Assembly: GCA_003260075.1 (NCBI GenBank)
Contig: QLIY01000666.1
Coordinates: 8,977-72,976, forward strand
Length of the DNA: 64,000 nt
Direction of reading: 5' to 3'
DNA from: Phallusia mammillata
Lineage: Eukaryota; Chordata; Ascidiacea; Phlebobranchia; Ascidiidae
Part shown: positions 38,901-50,700 of the stretch, in pieces
Numbering within the stretch: the stretch's first letter is position 1
How the letters are laid out: every line of letters starts with the position of its first letter
Program-made: the position numbers and the translations under genes
The notes under the pieces: model-generated
Told to the model about the DNA's origin: nothing
Database searches by the model: none
Seen by the model: only the letters and a program-made list of their open reading frames with translations

Positions 38901-40568
38901 ATCAGTCCTAATTTGTAGATTGAATTTAAGGTATGCAAATAACACTTATGGTGGATAAGGTTGTATTTTTAAACTTAGTCTATTGGTTAAAAGACATTAA
39001 AAAAGGCCGTGTAGTTTTGTAACATGATAGTATTCTGTTTTTCACTTGAAATCTGTGGAGGGATTCAATATTTTTGTCAGCCGGTTCTGTCACAAAAGTC
39101 ATATTTTTTAGCTGGTTCTGTTACAAAAAGTCCATTGATAGTAACCAGCAATGTTAACCAGTTCTTTGATATCATAAAATTTTGCGAGACTGTTCTATAG
39201 AACCGGTGCGAACCGGCTGAATTCCACCACTGCTTGAAATACAGTTACTAGCTTTGAATGGTAGATTGAGCTTAGTCAGTAACATACAGAAAGTTTGTTG
39301 TTAAAAGAAACAACAAGTATATAGAGCTTTTTAGTGGTAAACTATTATCAAGTCAGTTAACACGTTGTAGTTACATTTACTTAGAATTGAAGTAGACCTT
39401 TAAATTTATGAAGCTCGAAGGCCGTTCTGTTGTTCCGCTTCGCACAAACCGAGCTACATTTGTGCAGTTTGAGCCCCCGAACAAATTGATCACGGATTCC
39501 CCAACATCATCCAAAAAGCCAGGAAGTTCCGGTAGCCAAAGAAGCACAGTGAGCAACAGTTCCCTCGGCCCGACGCCAACTTGCATCAGAATGAGGTCAG
39601 GTGATTGTTCCAACTTCAAAATCGAGAATTACGTTCGAGCGCTGTCAAAGCAAAATTGTGAGAATGTAGATGCAGAAGTGAAACCAAACGAGGCAGAAAA
39701 GCAAAAATCAGCCTCTCAGTTGCAGAAGCAGAAGCTTGAGAAGATAAGAATAAAAAGGAAACAGCCTTTTCTGCGCTACCACAATTTGGTAAAACCTACA
39801 AATTATGCAAAACGTCAATCAAAGACTGTGTCCCCTGGCCAAGTAAACCTCGGTGATATGTTACATTTCGACTCAATGCTGCCGAACGGTGGGCAAGTTA
39901 ATATTCCGGCTCGCAATGGGGCAGTTACTCCAAATGATTTGAAGAATTTTGATGTAGCGAATGCATACGACCACAAGTTTTCGAGCTCAAATTCCGGGAA
40001 ATATCTGGAAGAAAGCTTGCTCAGTAAATTACAAAACTTGCCTTTAATCTTAGAAATAGAGAGTAAACAATCAATTCAGAAGAGAGTGAGCGGTAACAAG
40101 TCAAGAAAAACACAATCAGCTCCTAATGTTGTGCCAAGTAGGAGCCAAAGCAGAGCAAAGGCTGGACCTCGTACATTGGGTGGAAAGAAAAATAAGTCTC
40201 CTGATCCAAAAAGCATAAAACCGAGGCCTAGTCCTTCACAGTTACTCAAAATTACTCCTAAAAAGTCTTTTGGAACTCTGAGGTACACAACTGACACTCA
40301 ACCTATGAGAGCCCACCATTTTTTGGCAACCAATGTTACTAAGCAAAGTAAAGGCGATTGGAAACCACCGTCAGTGCGGAAGGGAATGCCGCGGATTCCG
40401 TCAAGTTTTTTGGACAACATGAGACACAAGTGGTTCCCGTTACGATGTTCCACCGACCTTTCCAAACACATCGGAATAAAAGTTCATCATACTCACTGCG
40501 ATAATCCTGGAAGTCGAATTATTTCTGCCAAAGAAGCTCAGTCAGACACAACTTCTGTTTCTGTTTAG
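26920..40568 (+). CDS. AGBL2: cytosolic carboxypeptidase 2/3 (M14 tubulin carboxypeptidase)
   Basis: Zinc carboxypeptidase of the CCP family, which removes C-terminal residues (glutamates or tyrosine) from tubulin in cilia and microtubules. Exons: 26920-27024, 27652-27666, 28302-28403, 28715-28769, 31429-31584, 31797-31941, 32293-32425, 32722-32897, 33193-33267, 33577-33703, 33936-34100, 34436-34514, 34793-34962, 35401-35474, 35655-35871, 36827-36954, 37360-37571, 37945-38120, 38477-38559, 38717-38843 and 39396-40568, for 1230 aa. Catalytic marks: HPGETNSSW (Zn ligands near His476 and Glu479), [18 protein letters not shown] (His572), YTLEATFGG (catalytic Glu near 645). The N-terminal [14 protein letters not shown] and [12 protein letters not shown] are typical of CCP2/CCP3; I cannot separate the two paralogues. 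The last exon is a basic, Ser/Lys-rich tail. The second exon is a 15-nt microexon, and the intron after 35474 has a GC donor. Confidence 0.92.
29700..29734 (+). repeat. 35-bp exact copy of AGBL exon sequence in an intron
   Basis: Identical to 32817-32851, which encodes [11 protein letters not shown] in the eighth AGBL exon. This copy sits in the 2.66-kb fourth intron, 3.1 kb upstream, in the same orientation, with no splice borders. Confidence 0.85.
29735..31428. other. rest of AGBL intron 4, no coding evidence
   Basis: AT-rich intronic DNA. A less AT-rich stretch with short GC patches occurs near 30.2-30.5 kb. I see no exon, RNA gene or bounded transposon here. Confidence 0.4.
35980..36381. 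mobile_element. hAT MITE family B, copy 1 (AGBL intron)
   Basis: A 402-bp element with termini TAGGGATGGGCC and GGCACATCCCTA, and GCTCGGCCGAGC palindromes near both ends. Exact target duplication TGAATGAT at 35972-35979 and 36382-36389. A close second copy is at 45830-46229. Confidence 0.92.
38264..38404 (-). mobile_element. tRNA-derived SINE, copy 2 (partial)
   Basis: Matches the tail and B-box region of the element at 11731-11936 (TTGCAAGTC, CAATTTAGTTCA, GATGGGATTAGAACCCACA). It lacks the A-box end. It lies in an AGBL intron. Confidence 0.6.
39053..39232. mobile_element. hAT MITE family A, copy 2 (AGBL intron)
   Basis: Termini CTGTGGAGGGATTCAA and GAATTCCACCACTG with the exact 8-bp duplication CTTGAAAT. 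Internal CCGGTTCTGT and AACCGGCTGAA blocks are shared with 47184 and 60701. Confidence 0.87.
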
Positions 40569-40593
40569 TTTGAAATATTTTTTTACTGTGCCA

Positions 40594-40599
40594 AATAAA
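40594..40599 (+). terminator. proximal poly(A) signal of AGBL
   Basis: AATAAA 26 bp after the stop codon in the last AGBL exon. It would end the 1230-aa isoform. Confidence 0.6.
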
Positions 40600-41779
40600 C
40601 TAGCTGTCACAGAGTGAGTGTTGATAATAGCTCATTTTAAAATAGCATCTACTGGTCAGAATCGAAGTATGAGCATAAATATCAGGGAAAAGACAAAACA
40701 GGTGAGTTACTAAAAACAGCAAAAAGTGTAAGTTTGGAATTTGTTTATCCTCAAAAAGTAGACTGAGAACGAAAACTTTATGTTTTAGAACAAGGTTTTG
40801 AGTTTAGCTTGCATGTGGTGACGTGAGATAAGTTCTGTTTATTTTGCACAAATGTAAAATACAGAGTACTGAAAGACTAGCAAGCTGCCTAAAACAGTTT
40901 TTAAGACATGACAAGGGCATTTTGGTAACATTAAACAAGCATCATAAAACCAAAGCATTAACATTTTTAAGCCCAACTTTTACAGTTGTCAGTTACTTCA
41001 TGTAGCTACATTAGTAGCCTCAAAATAGCACTAGGCGACAAAGACTATGGTATTGTTAATTAATATCTTGTGCATGCTGTTTTTAGTTTCTAACACTTAA
41101 TTTTGTTTTAAACTAACCCATTTCCTATTCAGTTGGCCACTGTGTCCCTCAAGTGTGTGAATCCACTCCTGGGTTTTTTCATCACACGAGCAGGATTCGT
41201 GGGCCAAAGAGTTGAGTAGAAATATACAACATTTAGAAACAAACTGTATATTTAAAAATTCATTTTTAGTATAGCATAAAATAAACCATGAAAATCTCAC
41301 ATTTTAAAGTAATTTATAGGTTTAAAAAGTATTCCAGAATTAACAAAAACATTTTTAGAAGTTTTAGTCAATTTATATGGGTAATGAATTGGTTTCATTT
41401 TTTTCCATAAAAACAGCTGTATTGTATGGGCATGTTAACCAAACTTGTGTGATTTTTTTGAATTGATATTTTGTTGTTTGTGGAGTGTTTTCTTTAAATT
41501 AACAACTTTTGTTTGTGTGTTTTGTTAATGCAGAACTACTATTGACCACATAAATAAACTTTTTACTGAAACTATAGCGGTCAGAATTTGACCAGTTAAC
41601 ATAATTGCTATAGTCATCAGTTTAAAATTAAACTTGCGTTTATTTGATCAGTAAATAAATCTTTTTATTACACTGATTAAAACACTGTATTGCAATGAGG
41701 GTCAATGAATGATGTTTTACAAACTGGTTACAAGACTTTAGTTTCAACATTATTTGTAATAAACTTATGAATGTTTTAG

Positions 41780-44700
41780 TCGGATTACTTGGAAGCATTG
41801 ACTTCAGCTTACATCAGAAGCGGGGTTTTAATGGTACCAGATGCTAACAAAGGTGGGTATAAAGTTTTTGCACAGTAAAAATATGATTGTTTAATGCTGC
41901 TTATTTACTTAGAAATAATAATGCAACAATACAAGTAGTCTGTAAAAGCTTTTTAGATACACATATAACATTTAAACCACATCCAACTTTCAAAGAGTTC
42001 ATTTCTGTGCCTGCATAACTCAGTTGGTAGAGTTGAAATCCAAGAAAGACTCCTGCCATGTTTTTTTTCCTATCCTATGCGTTGTTATATGAAATGCTTT
42101 GTACAATGCCTTCAATGGGCCTGGTGTACTATGATTAATATATGAGTGTCGCGATCACTGGTCTGCATAGACACTTCAGGGCTGATCCCAGTTATGAATT
42201 TATGTTCATCTTAACTTATGTCATGACATTTAATGTAGATTATCCATTGAGATACAGCAATGGGAGCAAGCCAGCAGATGGGAACTTTTCCGTCCAATAC
42301 TTAGCAAACCATCTTGGCATGATGACTGGTAAGATAACACATCCCAGACTTTTACTAAATGTTTGTTTTGCTAAATTTTGTCAATAACAGCCAGAGTAGT
42401 TGACAGATGGGTTTAAAGACAACTCCAAAAGCACTTCTGTCATTCTTAACTTTCCAGACTACAAACAATAAAGGCTAAAGACTATTTTCTCATCAGGATG
42501 TTGTTACCTTCTTGAATGACACTATAGTACAGGACTTTGCAACCTTTATCACTAATGGGCAAAATGCAATTAGTTACATTAGGCAATTGGCCTACACTCA
42601 AGTTAAAATCTCGCAGGGACATCTTGACTACTGTACCTACATAAGCAGTTTTTTAAAAAAACTTTGTGAATCTTTAGTTAAACAATATGCAAAAAAGGAA
42701 TTGGTCTTGCTTGCTAACACTGCATTAAAATAGCTTAGCAAGCCACTATTAAATTAAAATCTCGCAAGGACACCTTGACCACAGTATGTCAAAAATCACT
42801 TTTTAAATGAAATAAAGTGAACTTGCAGTTGAAGACACAAAAATTAGTTGTTCTGGTGTAGCTGTAAATTAACCTTTCATATCAGAATCGGATGAATCAA
42901 AACCTAGCTCCCCTGAAATGCGTAACGCATCATGCCAATGGTCACCACAGCCTGATTCGCCAAATGAAACTGACAGTGCCGACCAAGAAGAGGTTGAAAA
43001 AGAAGCAATACTTGGTTCGATACTGAGTGTGCTGTGACCTGCGAATTAACACTCTGTGTCTGTTTACTAAACTGCTTCTTTACTGCATTTTAACAGTTTT
43101 TCTTGCCAAAAACTTTTCCAACTTCAAACCAGACTTTAGTTTGTTGTCTTTACTGTGCTGTAATGTTTCAATTAACTGGGATGTGGCAAATTTCTTGTTA
43201 ACTACTATTTAAGTTTTATTAACTGAAAACATAACCAACACAAAATTTTTAACAACAAAAATTGAAAAGAGAGTGCTTGCAAGTCAACAGTTAAGCAATG
43301 CTGTATGATTGAAAATTGTTTGTTGTTGTTTTTAAGTGTGTTGTTAAAATTCACTAACTTAAAGGAAAGTTACTTCTTTTAAAACATGCTGAGAAGTCTT
43401 TGACAGTTTGTTATTTGTTTAGAATTGCTGGAATTTATGTAAGTTGTGTGAGAAAATACAAACAGCAGTTATCACTATTTTTCGATATTCAGCTTGTGGT
43501 GGTTCTTACCATTACTTACTTTACATTTAACAGCTTGCTTGGGCAAAAAAAATTCTGAGAAGTATTGTCCTGTTCCTCAGAAAACTCATTAACAGCAGCC
43601 ATTACAATTTTTTTGACATTTAGTTTACCATTTCGCACTTTATTTTTACCAGCTGAAGAACAATACGAGATTTTGCGACAATCTGCACTAAAGAGACAGT
43701 TAAGTGCCGGCCAACAAAGACTGCTGGCACAAAAACACTTGGTGGCGGTAGCAGCAATGCAACAAAGGAGAGATGACATCAGTAAACAGGTGAACTACAT
43801 TGACTAAGCTGTATCTGACTCACACTATATTAAACCCTGTATTAGTTTTAAATTTATTACTTTAAGCCAGGGGTGTCCAAACTTTTTTTAACGGGGGCCA
43901 AATTTTACCGGGGGGGGGGTCGCATTCAGTTTTATTTACCTTGATGAAGACGAACTGTATGGGACGAAACGTCGGAATAAAATTACGTTTGCAGAAGAGC
44001 TCTATAAACTTGATATTATGCCTGGCAGCAATAGCTTATATATCTCTATTTACTATTTTCTGCCTCCAGATAATCTTCGTTATTCACCTTCTTCACTCCA
44101 CCTATACCAACATCCGGATCATCTTCCGGAAGAGGAGACACTTCTTCGACGATCCGTGGGACTTCTTTGACGTCATGATCACCTGTATGGACTGGACTAT
44201 TGCGTCACTATACACTTTTCGCGTCGTGCTCACGAACGTCACAATCAACGCATTCCATGAAGACAAACGTATGGAAGATTTCAAATCTTTATTATTAAAA
44301 GTTATCATACCAAAAATTTGGGTTTTAACTTGTTGGTGTAAATACGAATATTGTCAGAGTTTAAAAAGTAAAAAAAATACGTTTTTTACTTTAAATAACT
44401 TGTTAAAATTGTACCTATAATGTCGGTCCTTTTAGTGACAAATAACATGGTTTCTAAACTTCACTGTACTGTCTTTTATATGACATACAATGAATACATT
44501 TCAATACAAACCTTTTCGACAAATGCTGCCATACCTATCGCATTTTTTTTGACAATTTTACGGGGGGGGGGCCATGTATTTTGTCACTAGGACTTTATTA
44601 TAGAAAAATTTTGGGAAAAACCTAAAAGTACAGTGTTTTTTGTGTGTTGCAGAGAATTACATCTGCTACCAGTGACCGCGTAACGTCAGCAATTAAACAA

Positions 44701-47700
44701 CACCCTAATCCATTTGAGGAGAACAAAGAAATACCAGGTATACTGTTGTGTCTGTAACATTTCCGCATGAAAGCATGTAAAATACCTAACGCTTAAAAAA
44801 AACTAATTGGTCAGTTGCAATAACTACTACTTGTAAGAAATGCAAAACAGTTTACCTTTTATCTGTTCATCCGCTTGCAAAATCATTTCATTCTAACCAG
44901 AATTTTCGTGCCACATTAACTTCTTTCTACATGCATGCATTGTAGATCGAGACCGTGCAATCATGACATCCAACACAATGCGTCCAATTTCACGCACTGC
45001 GTCTGCATCTAATGCCATCCCACACAAATCAAGGTACCTAGCAAGTGAAAACATTGTGTTGCGACTTGCGATAAAATCAAACTACACATGCTTGATTTCC
45101 GAATTTTCATGGGTGTATTCATGCTCAACAGACTGACATTTTCCCTTTCTTTTGTTACTTTTGAATTAAAAATAAAACCCTTGCTAGCTTCTGTAAATAA
45201 AAAAGAGCATTGAAAATGATTGCCTATAAATGGCAATGTCAGTACATATTACAAGTAAATTGTCAATAGTAAGTGTAGCTTTTTATTAGATCTATAGATA
45301 GCTTAAATAACATCCTAACAAACACTTGTACATACTAATTGATCCATAACTTATCCTTCAACGATATGGTTACTGCCCAACACAGGGTATAAGTCAACAC
45401 AATCATTGTTGAACTTGTATTTTCTTAATCCTTCCGTCACTACAGGCTGGCAGATTCAAGAAAAGAGGGAAGTGCTTCTGCCTCCGGTGGACAAAAAGGT
45501 TATCCCACATCAACTAGGGATCTTTGCCCCTTTGAAGAAGGTAGTACCACGCTCCCTACCTCACATCGAAGCAGTCGGCCAACCAGTGGGAATAGTAAAA
45601 CAACTCCCAAAGTCAGTACCTTTCACTTTTTACCCAAATCCTGTGTGCAATACATTGTAATTAAAAGGATAAAAAAAATGCCAAGTTGTTTAAAACAAAA
45701 TTTTCTTGTATATAACTCACAAAAACATTATTGCAACTTTAAGCATTGCATAATGTTATTTACTAAAATATGGATCATTTTCATTTTGCTGTCACAGAAC
45801 AAAATGCAAAAGAATGTTTGTATGTTAGATAGGGATGGGCCGAGCCGAGCCAGAACCCGAGTACTCGGTACCGAGCATCGCTGTTTTTAATGCTCGGTGC
45901 TCGGCCGAGCAGTTGCACAAACTGACCCGAGCGTTAAATTTGCATATTCATGCCCTGCTAACATACGTAACTAGTGTTCTAAAGGGTGTCTGTGAACAAA
46001 AACGAATGATTTTTTAAATGTATTAGGTAGTGGAAAACGCGTACTTAAAGGGCATACACAGCTTAATAAAACACCGCCGGTGACGTAAGAGACCTTGTGG
46101 AGCTAAAACGTAGAAGGGGATTTTTGTGACGTCATAATGCACCGAGCGTGCTCGGCCGAGCACCGAGCATTAAAGTGAGATGCTCGGTGCTCGACCAAAC
46201 AGAACGTTTGCAGTTTTGGCACATCCCTAATGTTAGATAAATTGTAACAACAATCATTGCCAGTTTTTTTATTCTTTTTACTACAGTTCTGTTCTGTGTC
46301 CTAGAAGCTAAAAGCATTCTTCTTATTCTAAATGTTAAGTATTTTGTGAATAAAATAAAACCTTACCTCAAAGCACCTGTAGCTTCAATATCAGAAAATT
46401 CAATATGACATGTATTAAAGATGGGATAGCTTAAATAGTGTGGAGCTATTTCGAAACACAAATCATTGTTTTACAGAAATTGTCCAGCTTCCCCTTGCCT
46501 TCCGAAACTTCAATAACATTAAGTGACACAACACCACCTCAAGAAACTATAGAAGAAACTAAAAAACAAACAATTTTATCTTACAAAAGTCGGCCGCATT
46601 TTTTCACCAAGAAAGACGGTTTATCAGACGAAATTGTAAGCCCAAGAAGTGAAACACTCTTAGATTTGCCACATAAGGAACAAATTGAAGAAAAAGTAAA
46701 TAAAAGTGACTTACTGTTAAGCGACGAAAGTAATTCAAGACCTAGAATCTTGACTTGGATAAGCAACGACAAAACCGAGCATTCGACGGCTGGAAAATTA
46801 TCTTCTGTGAAGCCTTTTCACTCGAATAAACTACATTATGAGGAAAATAGCTCGATTAGGGAGGAATTGGTGCGAAAACGACAGAGTTTATTAAACAATC
46901 CGAGTTCTTTTACCAAACAACAAACGTCGGAACTCGCAAACGACTCGAACGAAATCCGAAGCCCGCGAAGAAATACCGATCACTCATCGGATTTATCCAT
47001 TGCTCTGCCAAAAAGGGGAACTTCCCTGAATCAATCAGACATGAAAGCCCTTGTCCAGGTTTGCAAACATTTTTTTTTCACATGTGGCGACAATTTGCAC
47101 TGGGCATAGACTTTTTAAACACGCTTTTCTGGCATGCTGTGGTATGTCTTTGTATTTATTTGTTAAATTTTGCATGTAACGTCCAGTGGTGGAATTCATT
47201 TTTTTGTCAGCCGGTTGTGTCACAAAAGTCATATTTTTCAGCCGGTTCTGTTGCAAAAAGTCCGTTGACAGTAACCAGTAATGCTAACCGGTTCGCTGAT
47301 CTCATAAAATTTAGTGGACGGTTCTATAGAACCGGTACGAACCGGCTGAATCCCAACAGTGTTTGTATTTAGTAATTATTATCACAGACCGTTCTATTGA
47401 ACCGGTGCTGAATCCCGCCACTGGTAACGTCCATCATTACATTTTTATCAAGAGCTTGTCACGCAGGGGGAGCTTGCATTGCCACGGACAACGGAGCACA
47501 CAGGGACGACGGGGCCACATGCAGGGGTCAAGAAATCACATGATGTTGTTATGGTTACGGACCCCGACAAGCTTTCGGTTAAAAGCAACAGGTGGGAATC
47601 TTGCGGACCAGAAGAATAAACTTTTGCAGTTCTAGCCCTCAGTTCTAGACTCCGTGGGTTCAAATCCCACCACAGACTGTTTTTTTCAAGAATATCAGTA

Positions 47701-50700
47701 TATCGGGTGTAGCATTTCTAATAGAGCTAACACAATGTGACTTGTTTTTCTATTGTCTAAATACGATCTGACAATTTTGTTTTGCTGTTTTTGAATAACA
47801 AGTCTATTTGTTTTAGATATTACGTGAAGCCCAAGGCTGCTGACAGTGTCGAGGAAATTCACAGCAATCATTACAAAGCAAAGAATTTCCAAACCACTGA
47901 CGATTCGTTTTTCGGTAACCATAATCGGTTTTGCATTTCACAAATAGTTGCTTTAACCAGGTCATTCCAAACTAAGAAGCAGGCTATTAGTAAAGAAATT
48001 TGTCGCAAAGACGCATTTTTTGTTAGTTTAGTGTAAACTGATTATCATTGTTTAATTAACACTAATGAGCTAAAACGCTCGGAAAGGTCTCGCTTAAACC
48101 GTTTTCTGACAATGACAAGGGAAACTTAAAAATGTCAAAGAAAAAAAAACTGTTTTTCGGAAAAGAACTTTGGCCTTCTCACAAATTTTAGGCGTTTTTT
48201 TGTAAAAATTTTATGCTTAGGTATGTCCGATCGGATCGGCCTGGCCATGGTTCCAAAGCCCGGAGTTCGAGTGCCTCCAGTGGTGGCCAATATTGCCGAA
48301 CTTCGCCGTTCGCTCATGGGACACGGAAGGGAGAGGTAGGTTGCAGCAGAGACTAGTCTCTGGTTGCAGTGTTCAAAATCACTAAAATATATCAAATCAA
48401 ACTTGAACTTAACCAAATAACCAAAAGCCTCGACAGCCTCGACATCCTCTTGGTAGACGGCGTTCATAGAAGTTACTTCACTGAGTTTTGCAATAAGTCT
48501 GTTGTGTTTTTTACAGTGGCAACGAAGTCCCCTCATCAAATCCAACATCCCGCAAACCGAGTGAAGAAGCGTTGAATCAAAACGAGGATGGAATTCCGTG
48601 AGTAAACTGGATACAGTGTAAAAATAATGACCCCGAATGTATATGGCATGGTCCTGCAAAATGGCCGAGTGGTTAAGACAACCGCCTTGTGTTGACAAGC
48701 TTGTGGGTTCTAAACCGGCCAACTTGTACTTCTCTGTGCAAGAAACTTGAGCGACATTCCACACAACCCAGTAGAACCCGATAAATTGAGATTACCAAGT
48801 CCCTTTTTAAGTCAGCTTCCGAGCATAAAAATGATCAAACATACGTTGGAGTGGAAACGAAGGCCTATTTGACTATGACAAAAAACATTTCGGCTACGGA
48901 AGAATTCATTCAAATCGTTTTCGGTTTAAATGCAAACTATTTTTCGGACCTCACCCAAGTTAAAAAAGTTCGCAGTGCGTGTTGCTGTGTGTAATTTGCG
49001 TGACAAGATGTAAGTTAAAAAAACATCTTCTAACATGAAAAAGTCATTTTCAGCAGTAGTCCATTAACAACAACTGGTACTTTTACGTGTCCGCTATTGG
49101 GCAGGTTTAGCCAGCGACCCCGGAGACGAAACCCCGCTGCTAGGCAACGCAGCAGGAGTCTAATGGAGCATGACGAAACGAGTCCACGTCATCACAACAA
49201 ACCCGTCATCAAACCGGACGTCCACGAAACGTTGAGGCAAGACACCCAGAGGAGATTGGCGACAGTGTTTGATGATGGTAAGCCTAGGCCCTAGGCAATC
49301 AACCGGTTTTATTAACAATCAAAGTCTTAGTGATTTCTGAGGTGTTTGGCATAAACTTTGTTTTGCTATTGCGTGTGTAAAAAACTTTGGTTAAAGGAGT
49401 TATTTAGTCCTGATTTTATGTTTTATTGCACTCTTAGTTGACTTAATATTGGACCAAAAAAACGTAAAACTCCAAATCCAAAACCTTTAGAATCAGTGTT
49501 TCTCAACCTTTGGTAGCAAATGTATGAAGATTAGATTATAGCAGTAAAACCTCCTATGTGTGTTTGTAAAGGGGTCGAGTTGTGCTAGAAAACCTGTAAA
49601 GCGGGTCGCAGAGTAAAAAAGGTTCAGAACTATTGCTTTTAAAGTCACGGTTGCAAGTTTTAAAAACGAGAAAGTCGCGGTCCATATTGTTATTCCCAAC
49701 CAAACCTTTAACTCCACAGTCAACTTTTACATTATATTTTTTAGAACAAGCTATATTGTACACAAACATAAACCTATGTAATGTCTGTCCACAGATGAGA
49801 ATTTCACCGACAGCGACAATGTGGACGCCATGAGCACTGTAGCGACCTTTAGTGACAAGCGGCACAACTACAAACGCCACAGGGAAGGAATCCGCAAAGC
49901 GACGTTAAAACTCGGCGAGAGGAACGCTAAAATCGATGACGTCATTGGTAGTGACGTCATAACACCGACGAGCAAACCTGATTCCGCCGGAAGAACTTAT
50001 AGCCAGGTGCGTTCGCTTTGTTTAAATGATACTTTTGTGTCCTTTATTTGAAACCACACGTATGTTAAAATCTAGTTCAGGTCAGTTTTTGACACGTGAC
50101 CGATGCTTTTTGTCATGTGACGGGTTTTGGTTGTTGCTAGGGCAACGCGACGATCGAGAAGGGACCGGATGCTTCGATGACCAATATCCGGATCGGGTCG
50201 AAAACCAACGAACGCAACTCGCAAGTGGTGGAGCACTGGTCCGAAGCGCACCAGAAAAACGATGGTGTAAACACTGGTGGTAAGCGGTTGCTGTTTGTGT
50301 TCGGTGTATTGATATAGAATAGACAAAATAAATGTATCGTGTGTATTGAGATTTTTTGGAAACAGAAAAAAATGAATTCTTTTTTGTGGTATGACCTCAA
50401 GCTGGGAGTAATCAAAAAAGAGGGGAGAACAGTAACTGTCTTGGGATGTTGTGCATAGGGCAGGAACTTTGACGAATGGTCCAGCGCGCCTGACCCATAT
50501 ACAGTGATTGAAAAAAACTTGATTTTCGTCCTCGGGAGGGTTTTTGTTCGAACCCCGTGAAAAAAATGTTGTGGATAAACAGAAGAAAATTAAATCTTTT
50601 TGTGATCAGACTTCCAACTTACAGAAACATACCATGGTGTATTAAATTGTATGTGGATTGTCATACAAAAAGCGCCCGTCGTTTGACTAGACCTAAAGTA

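Larger units (their letters stand above)
43868..44590. mobile_element. probable hAT-like composite holding foreign sequence
   Basis: Starts CAGGGGTGTCCAAAC, a hAT end. Near-matching ATTTTACCGGGGG and ATTTTACGGGGG blocks occur at about 43901 and 44556 on either side of the retroelement and polycystin fragments. The right terminus is not clear, and both G runs could hide assembly errors. Confidence 0.4.

Noticed and set aside
41097..41300. WD40-like minus-strand ORF (HTLEGHSG)
   Set aside because: Single short match in a 67-codon ORF with no repeat partners or splice borders.
47600..47690. Functional tRNA gene
   Set aside because: Only a T-arm and acceptor-like half is present; no cloverleaf can be closed.
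47782..48036. An 84-codon ORF as an exon of the distal series
   Set aside because: Its frame does not follow from the 46477-47058 exon and it ends in a stop without a good donor; only the first 19 nt in another frame fit.
48776..48895. Possible exon starting VEPDKLRLPSPFLSQ
   Set aside because: The start falls in the tail of a SINE copy and the phase does not match the preceding exon, whereas 49105-49277 does.
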